A DNA stretch of 64,000 nt from Xanthomonas arboricola pv. guizotiae. Its GTDB lineage: Bacteria; Pseudomonadota; Gammaproteobacteria; Xanthomonadales; Xanthomonadaceae. Below are positions 19,278 through 28,001 of the stretch, piece by piece (within the stretch, counting starts at the first letter, position 1; each line of letters begins with the position of its first letter). The stretch lies in the NCBI RefSeq assembly GCF_002940205.1, contig NZ_MDSK01000021.1, positions 27,664 to 91,663 of the forward strand, read 5' to 3'. The notes under the pieces were generated by a model, which was given only the letters and a program-made list of their open reading frames with translations, had not been told where the DNA came from and did no database searches. A program made the translations under genes and the position numbers.

Positions 19278-19386
19278 ATCGGTCTAAGCCTCTGAGCGTC
19301 ATGAGAGACAAGCCAGTTAAATCGATAATGAAACTGCTCGCATTCTAGTCTAAGAAGAAATTATGCCATCATTTATGACTACACCT

Positions 19387-20706
19387 TTACTCATTATTGC
19401 CATCGGAATCCGAAATTTGAAGAGGATCCGGCAAATCATCCAAAATTTGCTGCCGATCGCAATGTTTTAAGAAGAAATATAGTGAAGAATCAATTATCTT
19501 CATTATTTTACCACCCCGATCATAATCAACAAATGGCGGCTGAATTTTTTTGTTGATTTGATGTTGCGTCAAATTATGAAGAAATGCCCCCAAGTCGGCA
19601 GAGCGAACGTCTTCTGGACGATGATGAATCTTTCTTATTTCTTCTAACAAAGTGCCACGGGAGAGCCCGTGCTCCAAGGCGTCAAAATCCGCTATCAGCA
19701 AAACATTGATAAAGTAATATGGGAAGGCCAATGACGGCTTTCCACTTTGGTTACTCGTTTTTCTAATTACATCTGAGAAAGATTCGAAATTGCGGATATG
19801 ACGAACGCCATACTCGTTGGCTTTACGCTTTATTGATTCCGACAAGTGTGCAGGCGTGATAGACACTCGATCCTTTGCGGTTGAAAAAACGCCAGCTGCA
19901 AGACAAGCGTGCTTACATAATTCTTGAACCACGCCAATGCTATCAAATGCGGCAGTTATTAAATCGTCCTCAACAGAAGAAAAATCAACATTCAGAAGTG
20001 ACGCACCCTTCCGTATAACACGCTTGAAGTCCTCAGGATCCCATGGTTCTACTGGAATTTCTGTAATACGATCAAGCAGGTCGCCATTGAACTGAACAAG
20101 CCTATTGGCTTCTCGCCAGATCCCGAGAATTATAAAAATAATACCATGGTCCTGAAAAGCTCTTAAATCAAATGCGAGCGACTCTTGAACTTCGGTCGGC
20201 AAATAGTGAAAATTTTCGAGGACGAGATATTTACGTATCTTATTCGATAACACGATCTCCGCAACGTCCTGAGCAAGAGCTAAGTTGTATTCGATATATC
20301 GCGAAACCTGAGTTGTAGCGGCTGTAGACTTATCGGCAGTCTCAGCATTTATTCCTGTTTCACCGATCATCGGAATTTTGATCTTAAAACCAGCACCTAC
20401 TTTTGCGCCTTGTTCTGACGAACTTGAGGCGGTTTCACTCTCAATAAAAGAAATATCAAGCTGGCGCAGAATTGACTTATATATATCTATCGGTTGCGTT
20501 TGAGGAGAGCATTCGACCTTGACGTATTGATCTTCTCTAAGGTTTTTTAGCAAGAGGGAGGTCTTCCCCTGTTTTGAAGACCCATAGACAATGAGCTCGT
20601 TCCCATGTCGGAGCGCATCAGTAAAAAGCTCGTCAACTTTCTCGCGCTCAATATAGGACGCGATGAGCTTACTGCGAACGCCAAAGACGTCATTTGTTAA
20701 GTACAT
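19387..20706 (-). CDS. P-loop ATPase (STAND/AAA-like)
   Basis: 439 residues. Walker A is GSSKQGKTS (G42 to S50), Walker B YLVLENF (about 160-166), and a sensor-like strand IIFIILGIWREANR follows. The order resembles Orc/STAND AAA+ NTPases acting as regulated switches. The C-terminal about 200 residues include helical segments (NEYGVRHIRNF) that could be a winged helix and effector-coupling region. The ATG at 20706 has AGGGG six bases upstream; an upstream GTG at 20730 would hide that site. Much lower GC than flanking genes indicates horizontal origin. Probably the sensor/NTPase of a three-gene defence-type block; target unknown. Confidence 0.8.
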   Translation of the reverse strand: MYLTNDVFGVRSKLIASYIEREKVDELFTDALRHGNELIVYGSSKQGKTSLLLKNLREDQYVKVECSPQTQPIDIYKSILRQLDISFIESETASSSSEQGAKVGAGFKIKIPMIGETGINAETADKSTAATTQVSRYIEYNLALAQDVAEIVLSNKIRKYLVLENFHYLPTEVQESLAFDLRAFQDHGIIFIILGIWREANRLVQFNGDLLDRITEIPVEPWDPEDFKRVIRKGASLLNVDFSSVEDDLITAAFDSIGVVQELCKHACLAAGVFSTAKDRVSITPAHLSESIKRKANEYGVRHIRNFESFSDVIRKTSNQSGKPSLAFPYYFINVLLIADFDALEHGLSRGTLLEEIRKIHHRPEDVRSADLGAFLHNLTQHQINKKIQPPFVDYDRGGKIMKIIDSSLYFFLKHCDRQQILDDLPDPLQISDSDGNNE

Positions 20707-20774
20707 GGATTGCCCCTGTAAATTTGGCACGTTGATTTATGGCTGAATCAAACCGATCCGCGAAGCAAATTCCG

Positions 20775-20812
20775 CTTGAATTAATTAATGTGATACGTCT
20801 TAAAGTCAAGCG
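20775..20812 (-). promoter_or_regulatory. possible promoter of the ATPase block
   Basis: On the minus strand TTGACT is followed after 17 bases by an AATTAA-like -10, in an AT-rich leader about 70 bp before the ATPase start. Weak evidence. Confidence 0.3.
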
Positions 20813-20813
20813 G

Positions 20814-21014
20814 CTAGCACTGATAGTGGTCACGGATATGATCGTTGTAGTAACGGCCTTTTGAGCCCGCATCGCGAAGCCCCTGAAAAACGTGCGAGGG
20901 CACACCGCAGAAGTCGTATGTGTGACCCTGCACGAATTGAATTTTCATACGCATACCAGCCGGGTCGTAGCCAATAGCGCTGATGGCTGACGAGGCTACG
21001 CGAATCATATCCAT
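20814..21014 (-). CDS. KTSC domain protein
   Basis: 66 residues consisting almost entirely of a KTSC domain: SSAISAIGYDP near the start, then TYDFCGVPSHVFQGL and the end KGRYYNDHIRDHYQC. KTSC domains occur alone or fused to lysyl-tRNA synthetases; their function is unclear, perhaps nucleic-acid or protein binding. The ATG at 21014 is chosen because AGGA lies upstream; a longer frame to 21071 has no site. Small, monocistronic, at the right edge of the AT-rich block. Confidence 0.8.
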   Translation of the reverse strand: MDMIRVASSAISAIGYDPAGMRMKIQFVQGHTYDFCGVPSHVFQGLRDAGSKGRYYNDHIRDHYQC

Positions 21015-21067
21015 CGATTTTCCTATCGCTTGAATTAAGTGGGACCACATCGGGGCTGCTGTTTGAA

Positions 21068-21451
21068 TCAATTGTCAGTACTAAGCTTCGTCATCTTGCT
21101 GCGGCGAGCTAGAAGCAACCGGAACATCAAGAGCAACGGAAACGCAAGTACAGCGGCTCGCAGGTGTAGCGTCGGCGTAACGCCCTCCTTCGGCCAGAAG
21201 CAAAGCCAGATCGCGAGTGCGGCAAGGCAGCACAGTGTCAGCATCAGCAATCGCTTGGCAGCGCGTAAGGAAAACGGCATTGCTAGCGCAGGAGCGGCCA
21301 TCACCAGAAATCCAATGCCGCTGATCAATGCGCCCGCCTGTCCTTCACGTACCTGGCCTGCTGCAACCAGCGCCACCAGCAATGCGCCTGTCGCTGCGAG
21401 CATGACACCGGCAAGACCGGCGAGCAGCTTCAGGAGTTTTTGATAGCGCAT
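21068..21451 (-). CDS. four-TM membrane protein, unknown
   Basis: 127 residues with four predicted membrane helices: GVMLAATGALLVALVAAG, ALISGIGFLVMAAPALA, LLMLTLCCLAALAIWLCF and AAVLAFPLLLMFRLLLA. Basic residues follow the last helix. The ATG at 21451 has AGGA eight bases upstream. No family recognised. Host-like GC, so it belongs to the backbone rather than to the AT-rich block on its right-hand strand order. Confidence 0.7.
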   Translation of the reverse strand: MRYQKLLKLLAGLAGVMLAATGALLVALVAAGQVREGQAGALISGIGFLVMAAPALAMPFSLRAAKRLLMLTLCCLAALAIWLCFWPKEGVTPTLHLRAAVLAFPLLLMFRLLLARRSKMTKLSTDN

Positions 21452-21511
21452 TCTTTGCGTCCTAGTTCTGGCATTACGCTGCACTTCCGAGTGGCGTTGG
21501 CTTGAGGCCTG

Positions 21512-21721
21512 CTAGGACTTGTGACGCCGATAGTGGTTGTTGGTACTTGTGCTGCGGTAGCTGCCACCCTTGTGCGAGGCGCCGTGGCCTGCGCTGTAGT
21601 GACCGCCGTGACTGGTGGTGTGGTGCGAACCGGCGGCCCTGACGCGCGCTTGCGCGGATGCGGTAAACAATCCCAGTGCGGCCACAGACAGTGCCACGAT
21701 GCTCCATGCCTTGCTCAACAT
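21512..21721 (-). CDS. small His/Gly/Ser-rich secreted protein
   Basis: 69 residues: signal peptide (MLSKAWSIVALSVAALGLF, cut near SAQA), then a low-complexity mature part rich in His, Gly and Ser (SHHTTSHGGHYSAGHG) containing the SHKGGSY motif. SHKGGxY peptides recur in small exported proteins of Xanthomonadaceae; metal binding by the histidines is possible but unproven. GGGGGA precedes the ATG at 21721. Confidence 0.75.
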   Translation of the reverse strand: MLSKAWSIVALSVAALGLFTASAQARVRAAGSHHTTSHGGHYSAGHGASHKGGSYRSTSTNNHYRRHKS

Positions 21722-21908
21722 TGTTTCTTCCCCCTGAAGAAATGTGTGGCTTTGCGGCTTCATTAATTACTGCGTGCCTCGATCCTCGCCGAGTTTTTGG
21801 GTTGCGTCAATGCGCTTGCGGGAGTGATCGTTGGCTTTGTCGGCTTTGCCCTCATCCGCCCTGCGGGCACCTTCTCCCGCGTGCGGGAGAAGGGATTGGT
21901 GGGTTTGG

Positions 21909-24900
21909 TTATGGGCTGTTTTTTGTCGTTGGCGCTTTGGTTGGGCTTGGTAGCGGCAGTTTATTGTTGAGGTCGGTAATCTCTGCGGTGTTGCCATCGG
22001 TGATGACGCGTAGTTGCGCGGCTTTTGCGCTTGCGGCGTTGGTTAGCGGCAGGCGCACCTGCGTGGTGATCGGTTGCAGATTGCGTGGGGCCGCGAGTGC
22101 CGGGAACGCGGCTCTTGCCAGCTCATTCCCGCGCGCATCCTCCAACACCACAAATCCCGCCGGTGCATCGGCATGGCCAAGGCTGTGCACGGTCACTTCG
22201 ACCCCATCTGCAATCACGCGCACGTCGCCGTGGCCGATGCCCAGGTCCGGGCGCAGTTCGACTGGGCTGCTTTCTGCAATGCGTTCGAGCTGCAGGACGG
22301 TGGTGCGGCCTGCGGGGAAGTCGATGTCGATGGCCGCGCTTTTTTCGAAAGCGAGCTCTTGCGTCTTGGCGTTGCTGTCGAGCTTGCCGTCATTGCCTTT
22401 GCTCACGCCTTGGGTGATGCGCCATTGGCCCGGGGCGACGTTCCAGCCGGTCATGCTGGCGCGCTGGTTTTTATTCGACGTGTTGTAGGCGATGACGGTA
22501 AAGCGGTCTTGCTGGGGTGCGGGGATGGCGATGGCGACCTGGGTGGCGGCCTCTGGGTCATTGAAGCGCCAGCTGACGGTGTGGCCGGGGTAGGTCTGGT
22601 TGCGCTTGAGGGCCACGCCGCCAAGGCGTGCGCGTTGCAGGTTGACCGTGGGGGATTCCACGCGGTCGCTCCACCAGTGGCCTTCGGTGTTCATGTAGAG
22701 GTTCTGCAGTTTCTCCCGCGCCTCGCTGCGGTAAATGGCGGCGAGATAATCCAGATCGCCGGTCTGCTCCCAGGCCACGTGGTGCGGGAAGTCCGGGGCG
22801 CTGCCGTCGTCTTTATTTGCGGCGTCGATGAGCTTGCCGCTCCAGTCGCTGCGCTTGCCCATGACATCGAGGAAGTTTTCGTTGAGCAGGGAGAGGCCGT
22901 TGGGACCGCTATTGGCGACGCGGTAGTTAATGGCCTTGAGATAGCGCTGCTCGCCGGTGAAGCGGTAGGCGGCCCAGAAGGTATGCAAGGTGTCGGCGCC
23001 GCCGCTGCCTTCGAACAGTTCGCCGCCGCGGGTTTTGCCGGTTTGCCAGTTGATCTCGTTGGGCAGCGCCCAGTTGCCCTTGGCGTTGGTGTAGGCGTGG
23101 GCCAGATAGCCGTCGGCCAGGCCGGTGACGATGCGGCGGCTGTTGGGGTCGGCGTTATAGCCGCCCAGCAGGATGGCCGGGTGCACGATGGGGAAGGAGT
23201 ACGGTTTTTGCCATTGCCAGTTGGGCTCGCGGTAGACCTTGCGGCCGCCGAACCAGTTGCTGGCAAACAGCAGGTGACCTTGCGGGTTGACCTGGATGAT
23301 GGTGTCGAAGGCTTTGACGGTCTGCATCAGGCGCTCGACGGTGCGCGGGTCGCCCCAGTTGAGGTACAGCAGGGCACTGTTGAGGTTGATGCCCTCCTCA
23401 TACGAGTGCAGCTCGTCGGTTTCGATGGTGGACAGGCCGTTGGTGAACATGCCGTTGCGGTAGTTGGCATCGGACAAAGCCAGCATGGAGGCGTTGAGCA
23501 TGTCCGGGTCCACGCCCATCAGGGCGACGCCGGGCCACTGCTGCACCAGGTCCGAATCGTCGGAGATGCCGCCGCCGAAATCGCCGTAGGCCACCTGGCG
23601 CTGCTCGATCCACCAGCGGATGTAGCGGCGGGTGGCGCTGAGGTCTTGCAGCTGCCAGAACGCCCAGGCGGGCACGCCCTTGGGCACGCTGGGCAGCTCG
23701 ACAGGCAACGCGCCCTGGTTGGCGTAGCTGATGTCGTTCCAGTACTGGCGGCCGAGGGCGTGGTCCGGGTCGACGCGCAGCAGGTCGGTGATGTCCGCGT
23801 CCAGGCGCTTGTAGAGCAGTTGGCGCTTGGAGGTGGTGTGTTCTTCCACCAGAAAGCCCCAGTTGTCTTTCACCTGGTTGAAGCGGTCGGCGACGTGCTC
23901 GGTGAGGGCCTCGGCGCGCGGCTTGAATACCAGCTGCAGCTGGGTGCCGTCGAGCGCGTTGGCGTTGAAGCCGGGCGCGGCGGCGGCGATGCTGAGCATC
24001 AGGCTGTCGTTGCTGAGGATTCTGTCGCGCAGGTCCAGCCACAGCGTACGGGCCTGGCCGGGGGCGACCGCGACCGAGACATCGATCATGTCGCGCGCGG
24101 GCCAGATGGGGTCCTTGATGCGGATGTTGAGCGGGATGCTGCCGTTGTGGGTGGCCGGCAGGTTGAGTGCCGGCAGGGTGATGGCGATGCCGTCCAGGCC
24201 GTCGTGCATGTTCTCCCAGCCGTAGGACCAGCTGCGCATCAGCGCCTGGTCCGGCGGCGGGTCGCCCAGGCTGGACGGCACCAGGATGTGCACGATGGGT
24301 TGCTGCGCGCTTGCTGCGGCCTTGTCGCTGGGGCGCTTGCGCGCCGGTGCCTTGGTGGGCAGCGCGATGACGGTCTGGTGCTCGCCTGGCGGGTAGCGGC
24401 CGGCGATGACATCGCGCAAGGGGGCGAGGTTGTCGTAGTCGGGCTGGATGTCGCTGCGCACGGTGTAGCTGAGTTGCGCGCTGCCCTTGGGCACCTCGCC
24501 CGGCTGCACGTTGTAGGCCCAGATTTCCTGGATGGGGGTTTCCTGCGCGGTGTTGGCAAAGCGCAGCGTGCCGCCGCGGCGCTGGGCGAACTGGTCCACG
24601 CTGCGCACCACGCCCTGGCTGCGTGCGAACAGCGGCTGCGCCTGTGCGTTGGGCGCGGCGTAAGTGGCCTGGCCGTAGGCGGCGCCGCGCAGTTCGATGC
24701 GGTTGACCGGCTCGTCCGGCAGGGTGAGGTCCAGCGCCTTGCCGCCTTCGACATAGGTGTTCCAGTCGGGTAGCTGGAAGTAGTCGTCGCGCCCGGGCAG
24801 GCGAGAGCGGTTGTAGACGCCGGGCCAGGTGGTTTCGGCGATGCCGTCGGTGGCCTTCCACATCCATTGCTTGAGGTCGCGCGCGTCGGCGAACTCCACC

Positions 24901-25775
24901 TTGCGGATGCGGGTGATGGGTGCGTCCAGCAGCGGCGGTGCGTGGCCGTTGTCCCAGCCGTAACGGTGCAGGAAGGCGGCGTGCTGCGCGTTGCCGGTGG
25001 GTGCTTCAGCGGTGGTGGGCTCCTGCAGGCGTGCCAGCGCGGCGGCGGCGCTGGCGTCGAGCATGCGGTCGTAGATGCGGATCTCGTCGAAGTCGCTGCC
25101 GCGCAGGAAGTTGTAGCGGCTCTGCACCTGGTGCGGCGACATCACGCGGCCGGCCAGGCCGAACTGGTCGAGTGCGGCGTCGAAGTCGAGCGCGCCACCG
25201 TTGGCGCAGGGCGCACCGCAATCCACGCGTGCGGCTTCCTTGCCATCCACATACAGGCGCACGCCGCGGGTTTCATCCCAGGCAAACGCAATGTGGGTCC
25301 AATCGCTGGCGGCCGGATTCTTGTCGAGCTTGAAGGAGACGCGGGTGCGCGCGAGGTTGGCGTCGGTGACGAAGGCATCGAAGCCGTGGCCGTTCCAGTC
25401 GATGCGCAGCCAGGCCATGTCCCAGCTGGTGTGGTCGGCGTAGCCGACGCGGAAGATCACGAACGGCGCTTCGCCGACCGGGTAGCGTGCGCGCCAGAAG
25501 AAGCTGAGCGTGCCGCGCTGGGTGTAGAGGTTGCCGGGCGCATTCCACGACAGCACGCCGTCGTCGGCCCATTCGATGGCGTTGCCGCGTTTGCCGGTGG
25601 GCACCAGCGCGATCTTGTCGCGGAAGTTGGGCACGCCGTCGCCGCGGGCAACATCGGCATCCAGGCCGCGGTCGGCCGAGACGCGGAACAACAACTCCGG
25701 TGCATCGGCAGCGGCCACGCTCACAGGCAACGCGATCAACAACAGCACACCCATCCAACACTTCAACACGCTCAC
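21909..25775 (-). CDS. giant secreted LamG-domain protein of the pectin locus
   Basis: 1,288 residues. Signal peptide (CWMGVLLLIALPVSVAAA), then a LamG/concanavalin-A-like domain at about 60-275 (DWTHIAFAWDE, LYVDGKEAARVDC, DFDEIRIYDRML), a middle beta-rich region, and a region at about 700-1050 with repeated helical, aromatic-rich segments (GDFGGGISDDSDL, HSYEEGINLNSALLYLNWGD, HTFWAAYRFTGEQRYL) that looks like an (alpha/alpha)6 toroid typical of polysaccharide lyases and glycosidases. The GTG at 25775 with GGAG seven bases upstream gives the signal peptide; the longer frame does not. Last gene of the receptor/pectinesterase/lyase cluster. Probably a pectin or rhamnogalacturonan-active enzyme; class not assigned. 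Confidence 0.8.
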   Translation of the reverse strand: MSVLKCWMGVLLLIALPVSVAAADAPELLFRVSADRGLDADVARGDGVPNFRDKIALVPTGKRGNAIEWADDGVLSWNAPGNLYTQRGTLSFFWRARYPVGEAPFVIFRVGYADHTSWDMAWLRIDWNGHGFDAFVTDANLARTRVSFKLDKNPAASDWTHIAFAWDETRGVRLYVDGKEAARVDCGAPCANGGALDFDAALDQFGLAGRVMSPHQVQSRYNFLRGSDFDEIRIYDRMLDASAAAALARLQEPTTAEAPTGNAQHAAFLHRYGWDNGHAPPLLDAPITRIRKVEFADARDLKQWMWKATDGIAETTWPGVYNRSRLPGRDDYFQLPDWNTYVEGGKALDLTLPDEPVNRIELRGAAYGQATYAAPNAQAQPLFARSQGVVRSVDQFAQRRGGTLRFANTAQETPIQEIWAYNVQPGEVPKGSAQLSYTVRSDIQPDYDNLAPLRDVIAGRYPPGEHQTVIALPTKAPARKRPSDKAAASAQQPIVHILVPSSLGDPPPDQALMRSWSYGWENMHDGLDGIAITLPALNLPATHNGSIPLNIRIKDPIWPARDMIDVSVAVAPGQARTLWLDLRDRILSNDSLMLSIAAAAPGFNANALDGTQLQLVFKPRAEALTEHVADRFNQVKDNWGFLVEEHTTSKRQLLYKRLDADITDLLRVDPDHALGRQYWNDISYANQGALPVELPSVPKGVPAWAFWQLQDLSATRRYIRWWIEQRQVAYGDFGGGISDDSDLVQQWPGVALMGVDPDMLNASMLALSDANYRNGMFTNGLSTIETDELHSYEEGINLNSALLYLNWGDPRTVERLMQTVKAFDTIIQVNPQGHLLFASNWFGGRKVYREPNWQWQKPYSFPIVHPAILLGGYNADPNSRRIVTGLADGYLAHAYTNAKGNWALPNEINWQTGKTRGGELFEGSGGADTLHTFWAAYRFTGEQRYLKAINYRVANSGPNGLSLLNENFLDVMGKRSDWSGKLIDAANKDDGSAPDFPHHVAWEQTGDLDYLAAIYRSEAREKLQNLYMNTEGHWWSDRVESPTVNLQRARLGGVALKRNQTYPGHTVSWRFNDPEAATQVAIAIPAPQQDRFTVIAYNTSNKNQRASMTGWNVAPGQWRITQGVSKGNDGKLDSNAKTQELAFEKSAAIDIDFPAGRTTVLQLERIAESSPVELRPDLGIGHGDVRVIADGVEVTVHSLGHADAPAGFVVLEDARGNELARAAFPALAAPRNLQPITTQVRLPLTNAASAKAAQLRVITDGNTAEITDLNNKLPLPSPTKAPTTKNSP

Positions 25776-25841
25776 TGCCTTACTCCTCGAAAAGCATCGC
25801 CGCCCGGGGTGACCGCGCGGCGGGTATTTAGAGCGGCTACC

Positions 25842-25970
25842 AAAACGTAGCGAGCAGCCGTCCGGCGGGTGTGGACGGCGCGCAGGAACCGCAGTGTACG
25901 AGTGGTACATGCCGATTCCGAGCACCGGCCGCGCCCGTCTGGCGGCTGCGCAGTCGTTTTGTTAGCTGCT
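25842..25970. repeat. dispersed intergenic repeat, copy 1
   Basis: About 130 bp shared with 46725-46851 (same orientation) and with 41051-41148 (inverted). Shared cores include ACATGCCGATTCCG, CGGCCGCGCCCG and AAAACGTA.CGAGCAG. Non-coding and GC-rich; probably a REP-like or non-autonomous element. Confidence 0.7.
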
Positions 25971-25977
25971 CTCACTG

Positions 25978-27006
25978 TTACAGACCGTTGGCGGCACGCC
26001 ACTTGGGAATGTCGTCCTTCAACAGCTTGTCCGGCCAGGTGCCGTGCCAGGCGTAGCCGACGCGGCGTTCGTTGGGCACCTGCATGTACTCGGTCAAGGC
26101 CACACCGTCGCGATTGGCATAGAGCGGGCGTTGATTCTGCAGGTCGTAGAAGCGCGCCCATAGTGAGGCACCCGGTTGCGCGACGAGGATCACGTCCTGG
26201 CCGGTTTCCTGGGTGGGGTCGTCGACCTTCTTGGTGGCCAGGTCGCGCATGCGGTGGGCGTCGAACCAGCGTGCAGCGGCCTCGACCGATGTCTTGATCT
26301 GCGCGGACTGGCTGGGCTGGCGCGTCAAAAAGCGCACGATGCTCACCGACTCGCCGGAGGCCAGCGAGGCCAGCTCATACGCGCGCGCCTTGGCCGGCTT
26401 GAGCGTGACCTCGTCGTACTGCGCGCCCCAGATGGTGAGCGTGCCGCCGATCCTGACCTGGGTAGCGAGCACGCATTCCAGCCCCTTGGTCACCGCCTGG
26501 CGGGCGCGTGCACCGTGGCTGGCACGCAGCAGCGCGCCGGTGTCGTTCTTGCCCTTGCTGATGTCCTGCAGCAGGTTGAGCACGCGCACCATCGCATCGT
26601 CGTTGTAGGTGATCTGGTGATGGTAGGACGACAGGTCCGGGTAGAACTGCGGCCAGCCGCCGTTGGCGTATTGCGCGGTGAGCAGATACTCCACGCCGCG
26701 CTTGGCGGCAGCCACGTACCTGGCGTTCTTCTCGGTCTTGTAGAGGGTGGAGAGATAGCCGATTTCGTAGGTGGTGGCCTTGTTGTCGATGGTGGCGTCG
26801 TCCTTGCGCCCGGGTTGCTGCAGCTCGGCGATTTCCGCAGCGGTCAAGGTGCGGTTGTAGTCGACGGCGACGCCCTTGTACTGCTTGGACCAACCGCCCG
26901 ACGCGGTCTGCAGCAGCAGCATGTTGTCGGCGATCTTGTCGGCCAGTGCGGACAATGGCGCCAGCAACAGGGCGGTGGTGAGTGCGAATGTGGTGAGCGT
27001 GCGCAT
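25978..27006 (-). CDS. pectate lyase, PL10 family, secreted
   Basis: 342 residues with a signal peptide (TTFALTTALLLAPLSALA). It cleaves polygalacturonate by beta-elimination. The PL10 signature is clear: TASGGWSKQYKGVAVDYN, NGGWPQFYPDLSSYHHQI, TYNDDAMVRVLNLLQDI, then TIWGAQYDE and PSQSAQIKTSVEAA. Length is normal for a single-domain PL10. The ATG at 27006 overlaps by one base the ancestral pectinesterase stop (TGATG), so the two were coupled; because of the frameshift upstream, ribosomes now run out of frame through this start, which may lower its translation. Confidence 0.92.
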   Translation of the reverse strand: MRTLTTFALTTALLLAPLSALADKIADNMLLLQTASGGWSKQYKGVAVDYNRTLTAAEIAELQQPGRKDDATIDNKATTYEIGYLSTLYKTEKNARYVAAAKRGVEYLLTAQYANGGWPQFYPDLSSYHHQITYNDDAMVRVLNLLQDISKGKNDTGALLRASHGARARQAVTKGLECVLATQVRIGGTLTIWGAQYDEVTLKPAKARAYELASLASGESVSIVRFLTRQPSQSAQIKTSVEAAARWFDAHRMRDLATKKVDDPTQETGQDVILVAQPGASLWARFYDLQNQRPLYANRDGVALTEYMQVPNERRVGYAWHGTWPDKLLKDDIPKWRAANGL

Positions 27007-27988
27007 CAGAATGGCTTCCAGTTGCCGAGGATGGTGGTGCGGTCCAGCTCGGCGGCTTGCGCGGCGCGGCGCTGAGCTGACGCGACCACGCAACGCGGCG
27101 CGACGGGTTGGCGCCGGCGCCGCTGCTCTGGTACTCGCTGTAGCGGGCGGTGGCCTCGTTTGCGGTGTTGCCCCAGTTGTTCCAGCCCTCGGGCACGATG
27201 TGCGCGCCGAGCTGGCTGCCGATGAAGCTGACGCTGGCATACGGGCGCCATGGGCGGCCCAGCAACACGCGCGTCACGCCGCTGGCAGCGGTGACGCGTG
27301 CATTGCGGAACACGAAACCGTGTGCGGCCTCCTGCGGGGTGGAGGCGGCAGTGAGATAGCCGTCGCCCAGCGAGTGCAGCTGCACGTTCTCGAACAAGGC
27401 GGTGCCGGCGCCGAACACGAAATCCACCGTGCCTTCGACATAGCAATCGAGAAAATACGAGAGCTTGGCGCCGCGCAGGTACAGCGTGTCCTGGTAGCCG
27501 AGAAAGCGCACGTTGCGGAACGCGGCGCGATCGCCATCCACGCGCACCGCCACCGCCTGCCCGACCGGGCCGGCGTGGTTGCCGAAGCTCAGCTGCTCGG
27601 CAGTGAAGTCGTTGCCGGCGATGATGACGCTGGCCGAGCCGGAGGTGCCGTACTCGGTGCCGGCGGCCGGATCGATGCGTGAGGCGTAGTTGTCGTAGGT
27701 GATGACGGTCTGGGTGGCGCCGGCGCCGGTCACCTTCAATGCGGGGGCATTGGCGGGCACCACGATCAGCTCCTGAAACACACCCGCGCCCACTTTGATC
27801 TGCGCGCGTTTGCCACCTTGCACAGCGGCGTCGATGGCGGCCTGCACGGTGCGGTAGCTGGCACTGCCCTGCTTGACCACGGTGTAGACCGGGTCGGCGG
27901 CGATGGCGGCGTTGCTGCACAGGCCTGCCACGGCTACCAACGCGGTGGCGGCCAACTGACGTAAGACGGTTCTGCGATGCGGTTGCAT
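27006..27988 (-). CDS. pectinesterase with C-terminal frameshift
   Basis: Demethylates pectin so that pectate lyase can cut it; exported. MQPHRRTVLRQLAA is Tat-like (twin Arg). Pectin methylesterase residues are all present: Q144 in PVGQAVAV, Q166 in GYQDTLY, D189 in GTVDFVFG, and R245/W247 in LLGRPW. After RRVAWSRQLSAA the frame slips: the expected ending QAAELDRTTILGNWKPF lies in another frame because of a 5-bp GCCGC duplication at about 27068-27078. As read, translation continues out of frame through pel to 26375, giving a 537-residue product. The coordinates give the ancestral gene; catalytic residues all precede the lesion. Confidence 0.85.
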
Positions 27989-28001
27989 GTCGCTCTCCTG
28001 G

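Noticed and set aside
21840..21900. CTTCTCCCGCGTGCGGGAGAAGG palindrome-type sequence as a regulatory site
   Set aside because: A common intergenic hairpin in xanthomonads; most likely a REP-type repeat.
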